From NCBI GenBank assembly GCA_041621405.1, contig JBFKAV010000005.1, positions 1 to 59,591 on the forward strand: 59,591 bases of DNA. The letters run 5' to 3'. Positions 45,529 through 54,630 of this stretch are shown here, piece after piece (position 1 is the stretch's first letter; each line of letters opens with the position of its first letter). The position numbers and the translations under genes are program-made. The DNA comes from JBFKAV01 sp041621405. Its GTDB lineage: Bacteria > Pseudomonadota > Alphaproteobacteria > Rhodobacterales > Rhodobacteraceae. Under the pieces are notes generated by a model. That model had not been told where the DNA came from. It worked only from the letters and a program-made list of their open reading frames with translations, and ran no database searches.

Positions 45529-45756
45529 AAGGGTCTCCCAAGTCTTAGTTCCGCTGCCGTCGGCAGCTTGGACTACGCTCGTGACTCAAGAAGAATCGGA
45601 AATAGGCTGCCGCGGCAGACCGATGGAATGTACCACGAATCCGCGCGTTTTTCATGTCGGGCGCGTTTGGCGGGAACGCGGTCGCCGTCGTTCAACCGAT
45701 CAGAGCGTTCGACCGGAGGACTCGCTCCAGAAGGTCGGGCCGCGGCCCGCCTCCGC

Positions 45757-46083
45757 TCAGCCGACGTTCATCCGCTCGATGTAGCCGCGCAGTTCCTCGG
45801 CCTCGTGGCGGGCGTCCCTGAGGCCGTCCATCGCCGCGCGCAGCTCGGCGTCGGTCTGGCTGAGCTGGTTCATCAGCTCGGCCTCGCGCTGCTGCAGGTA
45901 AGTGATCGCCTGGTCGCGCATCTCCTCGGCGTCGTGCAGCTCCTGCGCCATGCGGTCGAGCTCGCCCATCTCGGTGCCCGAGACTCGGGTGAAACGGTGC
46001 AGGAGCCAGTAGGCGAACCAGCCGAGCGCAAAGGCCACGAACAGGATCACGGCCGTGGCGACGATGAATTCAGTCCGGTTCAT
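45757..46083 (-). CDS. small membrane protein with coiled coil
   Basis: Protein of 108 aa: one N-terminal membrane helix (residues 4-28, EFIVATAVILFVAFALGWFA), then a long charged coiled coil (GELDRMAQELHDAEEMRDQA onward) ending YIERMNVG. The layout resembles small inner-membrane scaffolds. The ATG at 46083 lies 14 bp inside the end of the OmpA-family gene, so the two are translationally coupled. Function unknown. Confidence 0.8.
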   Translation of the reverse strand: MNRTEFIVATAVILFVAFALGWFAYWLLHRFTRVSGTEMGELDRMAQELHDAEEMRDQAITYLQQREAELMNQLSQTDAELRAAMDGLRDARHEAEELRGYIERMNVG

Positions 46084-47968
46084 TTGCGCCCTCTGCCGGG
46101 TCTTCCGCGGCGGAGTCCGCCTCTTCGGTGGCTTCCCCTTCCGCCGTACCCTCTTCTTCGGGCAAGACCAGCGTGAATTCAATACGCCGGTTCGCCTCGC
46201 GGCCCTCCTCGGTGTCGTTGTCGGCGATCGGTCGGTCCTCGCCGTAGCCCACGGCGCTGAGGTTCGAGGTCAGCACCCGGCGGGCGAGGAGCCCGTTCAG
46301 AACCGCATCGGCGCGTGCCTGGCTGAGGTTGAGGTTCATTTCCTCGCGGCCCTGGCTGTCGCTGTGCGCACCGATCTCCATCGGCACCTGGGAGCAGTCC
46401 TTCAGCGCCTCGGCGAGCTGGTCGAGCGTATCGAGCGCCTCGCCCTCGATCTCGGACGCGCCGGGGGCGAAGGCGATCTTACGCTCGAGGAGGATCGCGT
46501 TCACGCGCGCCACGCATTCCTCCGGCGTCGGCAGGGTGGCGACCGGATCGAGCGTCTCAACGTAGGTGACCTCGATCTCGAATTTCTTGCCCTCGCCCAG
46601 CTTCTCTGCAAGCAGCCGCGCGATCTCGGCGTTGGCGCCGGGGCTGCCGGTCCGGCCGGTGACCCGCACCAGGTCGGGCCGCACCAGGATCGAGCCGCTG
46701 GCCAGCTCGTCAAGCGCCTCCAGCGCGGCGAGCACGCGCACCGGCCAGCCCTCGGGCAGCTCGGGGTCGAGCCGCGCCGCGTTGTAGACCCGGCCCGCGC
46801 CGCCGAAGCGGGCTGCAGCGAAGCTGTCGACCACTGCGCGTACGCGCTCGTCGGTGAGGCGGCCGCGCATGCTGAGCTGGCCCTCGCCGTCGAGTGTCGC
46901 CATGAACTCCGGCGGGCCGCGCTCGGTGGTGTCGGCCTTGGGCGTCAGCACCGCGGTCAGCGAGAAGGCGTCGGGCAGCGCCCGCTCCAGCTCGCCGATC
47001 ACCCGGTCGAAATCCCCCTGCGCCACGGTCTCGGCCCCGATCAGCGAGATGTCGGCGTCGGAGAAGGTGAGGCTGCCGGCGCCGAGCTCGGCCAGCGCCG
47101 CGATCGAGGTCTCGACGGCCTCGGTCCAGCGCGGCGAGGGCACGCCCATGCCGATGATGCAGTCCGACTTGCCCTCGGCCCCCGCGGCCACGGCGGCGGC
47201 AAGGATGCGCGTGCGCGCCAGCTCGGTATCGGCCGAGCAGGCGTCGAAGCGGGCGCCCGCGGCGTCAATCAGGAAGCGCAGCGTAAAGGGCGTGATCACC
47301 GGCCGCGGCGCCGAAAGCTCCAGCGTCAGCCTCAATCCGGGTGGCGCCTGGCGGGCGAGCTCGGCCTCGAGGCGGGCCTTCTCGGCGGCGCTCGTGGTGA
47401 TCGCGGTGATCGTCACCCGCTCGGGCGTGATCGAGATCTTCGATCGCGGCAGTCGCGACAGCGAGGCGAGGCCGAAGTCGAGCGCCGGCTGCCAGGTTTC
47501 GGGGGCGGGGTAGTCGGCGGTTTCCAGCATGTCGGACACCCGCCCGGCGCCGGCGAGCTCGGAGAGCCGGGTCACCACCGCCTCGCGGTCCCCCGCGGCG
47601 GGAATCAGGCCGATCAGCGAGATCCCGTCGTCGTTGCGCAGGATCTCGACCGAGAAGTCCGGCGGGCGCATCTGGGCGGCCGGGCGCACCTCCATCGCAT
47701 CAATGACCCGCGCGGCGTCGACAACGGTGCCGGCGACCGAGAGGGCGCGGAAACGGATGGCCTCGGTCTCTGCGGTGCCAGTCAGGCGTACCAGCAGCCC
47801 GTCAGCCTCGACCGAAACCCAGTCCTGGCCTCCGAGCGCGAGCGCCGATCTCACCTCCTGCGCGGTGCGACGCTCGATCGCGCCGACGACGATGGTCGCC
47901 ACGATGACGGCGATCCCCGCGAAGGTCACGAACACGATGGGAAGCAGGAACTGGCGGCTGATCTTCAT
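46070..47968 (-). CDS. OmpA-family protein with N-terminal membrane anchor
   Basis: Protein of 632 aa. An N-terminal helix (FLLPIVFVTFAGIAVIVATI) is followed by repeated BON-like units (EADGLLVRLTGTAETEAIRF is the first) and a C-terminal OmpA peptidoglycan-binding domain: GAHSDSQGREEMNLNLSQAR, AVGYGEDRPIADNDTEEGR and NRRIEFTLV. The acidic tail after the domain is unusual. Likely anchored in the inner membrane and contacting peptidoglycan. It shares 14 bp with the downstream coiled-coil gene. Confidence 0.9.
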   Translation of the reverse strand: MKISRQFLLPIVFVTFAGIAVIVATIVVGAIERRTAQEVRSALALGGQDWVSVEADGLLVRLTGTAETEAIRFRALSVAGTVVDAARVIDAMEVRPAAQMRPPDFSVEILRNDDGISLIGLIPAAGDREAVVTRLSELAGAGRVSDMLETADYPAPETWQPALDFGLASLSRLPRSKISITPERVTITAITTSAAEKARLEAELARQAPPGLRLTLELSAPRPVITPFTLRFLIDAAGARFDACSADTELARTRILAAAVAAGAEGKSDCIIGMGVPSPRWTEAVETSIAALAELGAGSLTFSDADISLIGAETVAQGDFDRVIGELERALPDAFSLTAVLTPKADTTERGPPEFMATLDGEGQLSMRGRLTDERVRAVVDSFAAARFGGAGRVYNAARLDPELPEGWPVRVLAALEALDELASGSILVRPDLVRVTGRTGSPGANAEIARLLAEKLGEGKKFEIEVTYVETLDPVATLPTPEECVARVNAILLERKIAFAPGASEIEGEALDTLDQLAEALKDCSQVPMEIGAHSDSQGREEMNLNLSQARADAVLNGLLARRVLTSNLSAVGYGEDRPIADNDTEEGREANRRIEFTLVLPEEEGTAEGEATEEADSAAEDPAEGANEPD

Positions 47969-48028
47969 GTGACTCGCGGTTCTGCGGCAGGGCAGGGTCT
48001 ACCTAGGTGGCGCGGCCCCCGGGTTCAA

Positions 48029-48997
48029 TCAGACTACAAGAGATGCAGCGAGAAACAGCGCAGGAATCAGCCCCGCGTCTCGGTTGGCGCGGAACAGGCT
48101 GAGACAGTTGGCGGGATCGTCGATGTCGAGCCGGGCGAGCTGCCAGGCGAGGTGCCAGCCGAAGCCCCAGACGCCGGCGAGCACCAGCATCAACCGCGGC
48201 ACGCTCGCCCCCGCCGGCACCAGCGCGACCAGCGCGGCAAGCGCGAAGAGCGAGACGGAGAGCACCAGGAACAGCCGGAGCCAGGGCTTGGTGTTGGCGC
48301 CGAACAGGCGGGCGGTGGATCTGACCCCGATCAGCGCGTCGTCCTCCTTGTCCTGATGCGCGTAGATCGTGTCGTAGAACAGGGTCCAGGCGATGCCGGC
48401 GGCATAGAGCAGAAGCGCGGCCAGGCCGAGCGAGCCGGTATGCGCCGCCCAGGCGAGCAGAGCGCCCCAGTTGAAGGCGAGGCCGAGGAAGACCTGCGGC
48501 CACCAGGTGAAGCGCTTCGCGAAAGGGTAGATCGCCACGAGGCCGAGCGAGGCGACGCCGAGGCCGATCGCCGCCCTGTTGTAGCTGAACAGGATCAGCG
48601 CGGCGAGGAGCGCCTGCGCCAGCATCCACAGGTAGGCCTGGCGCACCGTTACCTGCCCCGAAGGGATCGGCCGGCTCCGGGTGCGGGCGACGGCAGCGTC
48701 GAACTCGCGGTCGGTGATGTCGTTCCAGGTGCAGCCCGCGCCCCGCATCAGGAAGGCGCCGAGCGCGCAGCCCGCCACGATCCAGAGATCCCAAGCCCGC
48801 GGGCTGCCGGCGGCGGCGGCGAGGCCCACGCCCCAGAAACACGGCAGGAGCAGGAGCCAGGTGCCGATCGGCCGGTCGGCGCGGCTGAGCCTGAGGTAGG
48901 GCCGGCTCCAGGCCGGCGCCAGGCGGTCGACCCAGTTGCCGGTCACGGCATCGGACACCTGCCCCGCGGGCGCTGGCGTTCGGGGGGTCTCGGGCAT
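48029..48997 (-). CDS. ubiA: 4-hydroxybenzoate polyprenyltransferase
   Basis: Integral membrane prenyltransferase of 322 aa attaching the isoprenoid tail to 4-hydroxybenzoate in ubiquinone synthesis. The first aspartate-rich motif is NDITDREFD at 92-100 and the second appears as YAHQDKEDD. GTWLLLLPCFWGVGL near residue 45 and many helices also match. It is divergent from rsmE, with only 16 bp between the two start codons. Confidence 0.95.
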   Translation of the reverse strand: MPETPRTPAPAGQVSDAVTGNWVDRLAPAWSRPYLRLSRADRPIGTWLLLLPCFWGVGLAAAAGSPRAWDLWIVAGCALGAFLMRGAGCTWNDITDREFDAAVARTRSRPIPSGQVTVRQAYLWMLAQALLAALILFSYNRAAIGLGVASLGLVAIYPFAKRFTWWPQVFLGLAFNWGALLAWAAHTGSLGLAALLLYAAGIAWTLFYDTIYAHQDKEDDALIGVRSTARLFGANTKPWLRLFLVLSVSLFALAALVALVPAGASVPRLMLVLAGVWGFGWHLAWQLARLDIDDPANCLSLFRANRDAGLIPALFLAASLVV

Positions 48998-49013
48998 AAG
49001 GTCCGGCCTCGAA

Positions 49014-49733
49014 ATGGCGAAGGTCAGGCTCTATGTAGACCCGCCCCTGGCCGAGGGGCAACCGGTGCCGCTCAGGCGGGAGCAGGCGCACTACCTCTTC
49101 GCCGTGATGCGTCTTTCACCCGGTGACGAAGTGCTAGCGTTTGACGGCCACTCGGGCGAGTGGCGCGCCGAGGTCGCCGAGGCGGGCCGCAAGGGCGGCA
49201 GCCTCTTCTGCCGCGAGCGGGTCAGGCCGCCGCAGCCCCCGCCCGACCTCTGGCTCCTGTTCGCGCCCCTGAAGAAGGCGCGCACCGATTTCATCGTCGA
49301 GAAGGCGGTGGAGATGGGCGCGGCGCGGATCCTCCCCGTGCAGACCGACTTCACCAATGCCGAGCGGGTCCGTCAGGACCGGCTCCAGGCCCATGCCGTC
49401 GAGGCCGCCGAGCAGTGCGGCGCCACCGTCGTGCCCGAGGTCGACGGGCTCGCCCGCCTCGACCGCGTGCTTTCCGACTGGCCCGAGGGGCGGCGGCTGG
49501 TCTGGGCCGACGAGGCGCCGGAAGGACCGAAAGCGCGGCTCGACGGCGCCAAGCCCGGCCCCTCGGCGATCCTTGTCGGCCCCGAGGGCGGCTTCTCCGT
49601 GGCCGAAAGGGAGAGGCTCCGGGCGCTGCCCTTTGCGCTGCCCCTCGGCCTCGGGCCGCGCATCCTGAGGGCTGACACCGCGGCCGTGGCGGCGCTGGCG
49701 CTCTGGCAGGCCGCGCTCGGGGACTGGCGGTGA
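49014..49733 (+). CDS. rsmE: 16S rRNA (uracil-1498-N3)-methyltransferase
   Basis: SPOUT-family methyltransferase of about 239 aa that methylates U1498 of 16S rRNA. The N-terminal PUA-like part opens VRLYVDPPLAEGQPVPL; the knot motifs are PLKKARTDFIVEKAVEMGA, AILVGPEGGFSVAERE and LGLGPRILRADTAAVAAL. I start at the ATG of AKVRLYVD; the frame is open further upstream but enters the ubiA gene. Overlaps the next gene by 4 bp. Confidence 0.96.
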   Translation: MAKVRLYVDPPLAEGQPVPLRREQAHYLFAVMRLSPGDEVLAFDGHSGEWRAEVAEAGRKGGSLFCRERVRPPQPPPDLWLLFAPLKKARTDFIVEKAVEMGAARILPVQTDFTNAERVRQDRLQAHAVEAAEQCGATVVPEVDGLARLDRVLSDWPEGRRLVWADEAPEGPKARLDGAKPGPSAILVGPEGGFSVAERERLRALPFALPLGLGPRILRADTAAVAALALWQAALGDWR

Positions 49734-50251
49734 CCGGCCTCCTGCGCCCCGAGGCGCTGGCTGCGCTCGCCCGCTGGCGCGAGGTGGCCGGAACGCTCGC
49801 TTTCGCGGGTTTCGGCCTCTGGGTCACGAGCTTCGGCGGCTGGTTCTTCCTGGGCGTCGGCCTCCTCCTCGCGCTCGCCGGCCTCTGGGGCGCGGTGATC
49901 GCGCTGCGCCGGATGCGGTTCCGGCGCGACGTCGAGCAGCCCGGGATCGTCGAGATCGACGAGGGCCAGGTGCGCTATCTCGGTCCCTACGGCGGCGGCA
50001 TCGCGGCGCTGCCCGAAGTGGTCGAGCTCGAACTTCTTTCCGATCTCGCGGGCCGCCGCTGGTGGCGGCTCAGGGAGGCCGGCGGCAACGTGATCGCGAT
50101 CCCGGCGGCCGCCGAGGGCGCCGACCAGCTCTTTGACGCCTTTGCTCGGCTCCCCGGGCTGTCGCCCACGGCCCTTCTCGCCGCCCTCGACGAGCCGCGC
50201 GGCAAGACGGTCAGGGTTTGGCGCCGCGCCGCGCACCGGGCCTTGACTTGA
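49730..50251 (+). CDS. membrane protein of unknown function downstream of rsmE
   Basis: Protein of 173 aa with two adjacent membrane helices near residues 20-58 (GTLAFAGFGLWVTSFGGWFF, then LGVGLLLALAGLWGAVIAL) and a cytoplasmic C-terminal domain (VEIDEGQVRYLGPYGGGIAA). Starts at a GTG coupled to the rsmE stop. It is a conserved hypothetical in this group. Nothing in it points to a reaction. Confidence 0.82.
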   Translation: MTGLLRPEALAALARWREVAGTLAFAGFGLWVTSFGGWFFLGVGLLLALAGLWGAVIALRRMRFRRDVEQPGIVEIDEGQVRYLGPYGGGIAALPEVVELELLSDLAGRRWWRLREAGGNVIAIPAAAEGADQLFDAFARLPGLSPTALLAALDEPRGKTVRVWRRAAHRALT

Positions 50252-50303
50252 CCGCCGCGCCGGGTCAGGTGAGCCCCCTGACGCGCGAACCCCGGAGCCT
50301 CCG

Positions 50304-51674
50304 ATGTCCATCCCCCAGTCCGGCGGCGGCCCGATCGAGCGGGAAAGCCAGCTTGCGGAGTATCTGGCCGCCGGCTGCAAGCCCAAGGCGGACTGGCGGA
50401 TCGGCACCGAGCACGAGAAGTTCGGCTATTGCAAGGACACGCTGAAGCCCTTGCCCTACGACGGCCCGCGCTCGATCAAGGCGATGCTCGAGGGGATGGC
50501 CGACCGTTTCGGCTGGGCGCCGGTCTTCGAGGGCGACAAGATCATCGGGCTGGTGAAGGACGGTGCAAACGTCTCGCTGGAGCCCGGCGGCCAGCTCGAG
50601 CTTTCCGGCGCGCTTCTCGAGTCGATCCACCAGACCTGCGACGAGGTGAACGAGCACCTGCGCGAGGTGCAGACGGTGGCCGACGGCATCGGCGCGGGCT
50701 TCATCGGGCTTGGCGCGGCACCGGTCTGGACCCACGCCGAGATGCCGATGATGCCCAAGGGGCGCTACCGGCTCATGACCGAGTACATGAAGACCGTCGG
50801 CACTCACGGCCTGCAGATGATGTACCGCACTTGCACCGTGCAGGTGAACCTCGACTTCGGCTCTGAGGCCGACATGGTCCAGAAGATGCGGGTGGCGCTG
50901 GCGCTGCAGCCGGTCGCCACGGCGCTCTTCGCCAATTCGCCGTTCCTCGAGGGCAAGCCGAACGGCCACAAGTCCTGGCGCAGCCGGATCTGGCGCGACC
51001 TCGACCCGGCACGCACGGGGATGTTGCCCTTCGTCTTCGACGAGGGCTTCGGCTTCGAGGCCTACGTGCAATACGCGCTCGACGTGCCGATGTATTTCGT
51101 CTACCGCGACGGCCGCTACATCGACGCGCTCGGCCAGTCCTTCCGCGACTTCCTGAAGGGCAAGCTTCCGGCCCTGCCCGGCGAGGTCCCGACGCTGTCG
51201 GACTGGGCCGACCACCTGACCACGATCTTCCCAGAGGCGCGGCTGAAGAAGTTCATCGAGACGCGCGGCGCCGATGGCGGACCTTGGCGGCGGCTCTGCG
51301 CGCTGCCGGCTCTCTGGGTCGGGCTGCTCTACGACCGGACCGCACTCGATGCTGCCTGGGACCTAGCGAAGGGCCTCGACGCCGAGACACGCGAGGGGCT
51401 CCGGGTCGCGGCCTCGGTCGCCGGACTGCAGGGCGAGGCCGGCGGCGTGAAGCTGCACGATCTGGCGCGCGAGGCGGTGGCGATCGCCGAGGCGGGCCTG
51501 AAGGCCCGCGCGAAGCCCGGCGCCAACGGCATGATCCCCGACGAGACCCATTTCCTCTCGGCGCTGCAGGAAAGCGTCGAGTCCGGTAAGGTGCCGGCCG
51601 ACGAGCTCCTGGAGAAATACCACGGAGCCTGGGCGGGCGACCTCAGCCGGATCTATGCCGAGTACAGCTACTGA
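50304..51674 (+). CDS. gshA: glutamate-cysteine ligase (plant/alphaproteobacterial type)
   Basis: First enzyme of glutathione synthesis, 456 aa, joining glutamate and cysteine with ATP. Unlike E. coli GshA it belongs to the plant-like group: WRIGTEHEKFGYCKDTLKPL near residue 32, GDKIIGLVKDGANVSLEPGG, KGRYRLMTEYMKTVGTHGLQ with the TCTVQVNLDF segment, and a conserved LVTP-like C-terminal part. Length is typical. It is convergent with the DUF805 gene (18 bp). Confidence 0.95.
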   Translation: MSIPQSGGGPIERESQLAEYLAAGCKPKADWRIGTEHEKFGYCKDTLKPLPYDGPRSIKAMLEGMADRFGWAPVFEGDKIIGLVKDGANVSLEPGGQLELSGALLESIHQTCDEVNEHLREVQTVADGIGAGFIGLGAAPVWTHAEMPMMPKGRYRLMTEYMKTVGTHGLQMMYRTCTVQVNLDFGSEADMVQKMRVALALQPVATALFANSPFLEGKPNGHKSWRSRIWRDLDPARTGMLPFVFDEGFGFEAYVQYALDVPMYFVYRDGRYIDALGQSFRDFLKGKLPALPGEVPTLSDWADHLTTIFPEARLKKFIETRGADGGPWRRLCALPALWVGLLYDRTALDAAWDLAKGLDAETREGLRVAASVAGLQGEAGGVKLHDLAREAVAIAEAGLKARAKPGANGMIPDETHFLSALQESVESGKVPADELLEKYHGAWAGDLSRIYAEYSY

Positions 51675-51692
51675 TCGGCGCGGCGGCCCGGG

Positions 51693-52091
51693 TCAGGCAG
51701 GCCGGGCCGGGTCGGCCCCCAGCGGGTCGGAACCGTACTGGTTCGGCCCCGCCTCGCCGGGCTGGATGTACCACCAGATCAGCACCAGGATGCCGACGAT
51801 CGGAACCAGGCCGATCAGCAGCCACCAGCCCGAGCGGCCGATGTCGTGCAGCCGGCGCGCGCCGACGGCGAGCGAGGGCAACAGCACCGCGAGGGAGAAA
51901 AGCGTGCCGAGCGGCTGGAAGCCGCCGCCCATGCCGCGGCCCATGCCGAAGATCGCGCCGTCGACGAAGCCGAGAACCAGACTGACGACGAAGGTGAAGA
52001 GTGCGAACCACCAGAGTTCGGCGCGCCGGGCGCGGCCGGAGAACTCGGCGTATTTCCGAAAGCAGGTCCGGACGGCGGTCTGGAATTCCAT
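51693..52091 (-). CDS. DUF805 membrane protein
   Basis: Membrane protein of 132 aa with three to four helices. DUF805 signs: CFRKYAEFSGRARRAELWWF, SLAVGARRLHDIGRSGWWLL and a GPNQYGSDPLG tail. Function of the family is unknown. It lies 72 bp downstream of plsY on the same strand, in which I see no further gene. Confidence 0.93.
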   Translation of the reverse strand: MEFQTAVRTCFRKYAEFSGRARRAELWWFALFTFVVSLVLGFVDGAIFGMGRGMGGGFQPLGTLFSLAVLLPSLAVGARRLHDIGRSGWWLLIGLVPIVGILVLIWWYIQPGEAGPNQYGSDPLGADPARPA

Positions 52092-52163
52092 GGCAGGTTC
52101 CCTTCTTGGCTGCCCGGGCCTCAGTGTCCTCTCTGTCCGGCCGTCTGTCCAGCCCGAGGCGCA

Positions 52164-52772
52164 CTAGAGCTTCAGGTCGATCTTCGACTCGGTCCCCTGC
52201 CGCAAGCGCCGGATGTTGCTCAGGTGCTTGAGGTAGACGAGGATCGTGAGCACGAAGCCCAGCATGAAGAGCGGGCCGTAGCCGAGGCCGAGAATCCAGA
52301 ATGGCAGGGTGGCGACCGTGATCAGTGCTGCGAGCGAGGAATAGCGAGTGGCGTATGCGGCCACCAGCCAGGTAGCGCAGAGCGCGATGCCGAGCGGAAA
52401 CGCCAGCGCCAGGAACAGGCCGAGGAACGTCGCCACCCCCTTTCCGCCGCGGAACATCAGCCAGACCGGGAACACGTGCCCGAGAAAGGCCGCGAGGGCG
52501 GCCACCTGCGTGGCGTCCTCGGCGGCCAGCGCGCGCGCCAGGATCACCGCCACCGCGCCCTTGCCGGCGTCGAAGAGAAGCGTGAGCCCGGCGGCGAGCT
52601 TGTTGCCGGTCCGGAGCACGTTTGTGGCGCCGATGTTGCCCGAGCCGATTTTCCTCAGATCGCCAAGCCCCATCAGCCGCGCCAGCACGATCCCGAACGG
52701 GATCGAACCAAGCAGGTATCCGATCCCCGCCCAGAGCCAGAGGGTGTCGGTGGAGCTTTCCAGCAATGGCAT
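52164..52772 (-). CDS. plsY: glycerol-3-phosphate acyltransferase
   Basis: Inner-membrane acyltransferase of 202 aa making lysophosphatidic acid from acyl-phosphate and glycerol 3-phosphate. Motifs: GIGYLLGSIPFGIVLARLMG, GSGNIGATNVLRTG (acyl-phosphate loop) and FPVWLMFRGGKGVATFLG. Its ATG is coupled to the dihydroorotase-like gene by TGATG. Placing a phospholipid gene in a pyrimidine operon is unusual but seen in this group. Confidence 0.95.
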   Translation of the reverse strand: MPLLESSTDTLWLWAGIGYLLGSIPFGIVLARLMGLGDLRKIGSGNIGATNVLRTGNKLAAGLTLLFDAGKGAVAVILARALAAEDATQVAALAAFLGHVFPVWLMFRGGKGVATFLGLFLALAFPLGIALCATWLVAAYATRYSSLAALITVATLPFWILGLGYGPLFMLGFVLTILVYLKHLSNIRRLRQGTESKIDLKL

Positions 52773-54055
52773 CAGGCGTCTCCCATCAGCTCGCCAAAGA
52801 CGGGCGTCCCGCCCACCAGGGTCGCGCGCACCTTGCCCTGCATCCGTGCGCCGTCAAACGGTGTGTTCTTCGATTTCGAGTTGAGCGTGAAGCGATCGAG
52901 CAGGAAGGGCGCGTCCGGGTCGAACAGCACCAGGTCCGCTGGCGCGCCCTCGGCGAGACGGCCGGCCTCGAGCCCGAGGCGCCGCGCCGGGTTGTAGGAC
53001 AGCGCGCGGAAGAGGCGCGGCAGCTCGATCGCGCCGGCATGGACCAATCTCAGCGCCGCCGGCAACAGCGTCTCCAACGCGACCGCCCCGGCGGCCGCCT
53101 CCTCGAAGGGCAGCCGCTTCGATTCCTCGTCCTGCGGCGTGTGCATCGACGAGATCACGTCGATCAGCCCGGAGGCGACGGCCTCGACCACGGCGAGCCG
53201 GTCCTCCTCCGAGCGCAAGGGCGGCTTCAGCTTGAAGAAGGTGCGGTAGTCGCCGACGTCGAGCTCGTTCAGCGTCAGGTGGTGGATCGAGGTGCCCGCG
53301 GTCACGTCGAAGCCGTTCTTCTTGGCCCGCTCGAGGGCCGGCAGGGCGCGGGCGGTGGTGATCTGGTCGGCGTGGTAGCGCACGCCCGTCATCTCCACGA
53401 GCGCGATGTCGCGGTCGAGCCCCATCCGCTCGGCCATCGGCGAGACCGTGGGCAGGCCCTTCAGCGAGGCGAACTTGCCCGAGGTCGCCGCCGCGCCGGC
53501 CGAAAGGCCGGGGTCCTGCGGGTGGCCCATGACCAGCGCGCCGAGGCCGCTCGCATAGATCATCGCCCGCGACAGCACCTTGGTGTCGGTCACCACCCGG
53601 TCGCCGTCGGTGAAGGCGAGGGCGCCCGCATCCATCAGGAACCCGAGCTCGGTCATCTCCCGGCCCTCGCGGCCCTTGGTCAGCGCCGCCATGTGGCGGA
53701 TCCGGACCGGCGAGGCCCCTGCGGCGCGGCGGGTCACGAACTCCAGCGTCTCGGGGCTGTCGATCGGCTGCGCCGTGTCGGGCCGGGCGACGATGGTGGT
53801 GATGCCCCCCGCGGCGGCGGCGAGCCCCGCGGAGCGGAACGATTCCTTGTGCCGCTCCCCCGGCTCGCCCACCTTGACGCCGATGTCGACGATCCCCGGT
53901 GCCAGGCAGAGTCCGCCGCAATCGACCACCCGCGCGCCCTGCGGCGCCTTGCCGCCAAGGCCGGCGATGCGGCCGTCCTCGATCCGGAGCGAGCCCTCGG
54001 ACTCGCTCAGCCCCTCGGGATCGATCAGGCGGGCGTTCTGCAGGACCAGGGCCAT
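52772..54055 (-). CDS. pyrC: dihydroorotase-like protein, probably non-catalytic (PyrX-type)
   Basis: Amidohydrolase-fold protein of about 427 aa of the class I dihydroorotase family, encoded just downstream of pyrB. The zinc-binding HxH (DxHxH) reads DIGVK (G59, K61), so both histidines are gone. The catalytic aspartate of the family's TDHAPH motif is Met304 here (SMHTPQ). It should therefore not hydrolyse dihydroorotate, and may stabilise the aspartate carbamoyltransferase complex, as inactive PyrC homologues do in Pseudomonas. Start ATG is coupled by TGATG to the preceding gene. A catalytic PyrC should lie elsewhere in the genome. Confidence 0.87.
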   Translation of the reverse strand: MALVLQNARLIDPEGLSESEGSLRIEDGRIAGLGGKAPQGARVVDCGGLCLAPGIVDIGVKVGEPGERHKESFRSAGLAAAAGGITTIVARPDTAQPIDSPETLEFVTRRAAGASPVRIRHMAALTKGREGREMTELGFLMDAGALAFTDGDRVVTDTKVLSRAMIYASGLGALVMGHPQDPGLSAGAAATSGKFASLKGLPTVSPMAERMGLDRDIALVEMTGVRYHADQITTARALPALERAKKNGFDVTAGTSIHHLTLNELDVGDYRTFFKLKPPLRSEEDRLAVVEAVASGLIDVISSMHTPQDEESKRLPFEEAAAGAVALETLLPAALRLVHAGAIELPRLFRALSYNPARRLGLEAGRLAEGAPADLVLFDPDAPFLLDRFTLNSKSKNTPFDGARMQGKVRATLVGGTPVFGELMGDA

Positions 54056-54630
54056 CACGCGGTCCCGTTCTGGATGCGCCGGATCATGGCATAGGCCCCG
54101 TTGCCGTCCGCGATGTGCTCGAAGCCGATCCGCTCCGACGTGCGGTCGCCATCGCTGTCGACCGAGGTCTCGGTGGCGAAGAACAGGCTGGCCTCGCGCC
54201 CCGGCTGGTAGTCGACCAGCGTCTCGCGGCCGATCGGAAAGCTCTTCATGCTGCGCTTGCCCGCCCAGGTGGTGATGATCGCCCGCCGGTCGGTCAGCGC
54301 ATAGCGGGTGCGGCGGCGGCGCCAGGCGTCGTGGAGGTAGTGGCCGAAGAGCATGTAGGCGCCCATGGCAACGAAGGGCAGGCCGAAGAGCGGGAAGAAC
54401 ACGAAGAACCAGCCGAAGCCTTTCGGCATCTCGCCGGTGAAGCCGCCGATCCAGGGCGAGGCAGCGCCCAGCGTCCAGAACAGCGAGAAGCCGAAGAAGA
54501 AGAGGCCGAAGGCCGAGGTGGCGATGCCCTTCGGCGTGACGCGAAGCCCGCCCGCCGGCGACCCCACCCAAAGGAGCCGCTCGCCGGGGTCGAGCAGCTC
54601 GGCCCACTCCTCCCGCGGGTCCTCGCTCAC
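54055..54630 (-). CDS. membrane protein of unknown function in the pyr operon (1)
   Basis: Protein of 191 aa. It opens with ELLDPGERLLWVGSPAGGL, then two membrane helices (about residues 35-57 and 70-98) and a C-terminal basic/beta part (RTRYALTDRRAIITTWAGKR) similar to bacterial PH-like membrane proteins. The next upstream gene has the same opening pattern (LLxPGERxxWxGxP). Its stop is coupled to the dihydroorotase-like start by TGATG. Function unknown. Confidence 0.82.
   Translation of the reverse strand: MSEDPREEWAELLDPGERLLWVGSPAGGLRVTPKGIATSAFGLFFFGFSLFWTLGAASPWIGGFTGEMPKGFGWFFVFFPLFGLPFVAMGAYMLFGHYLHDAWRRRRTRYALTDRRAIITTWAGKRSMKSFPIGRETLVDYQPGREASLFFATETSVDSDGDRTSERIGFEHIADGNGAYAMIRRIQNGTA

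Noticed and set aside
46055..49126. A very long open frame (over 1000 codons) on the plus strand
   Set aside because: It lies opposite the OmpA-family, ubiA and coiled-coil genes, which have clear family motifs; its protein is low-complexity Arg/Gly/His-rich. In such GC-rich DNA the antisense of real genes is often open.
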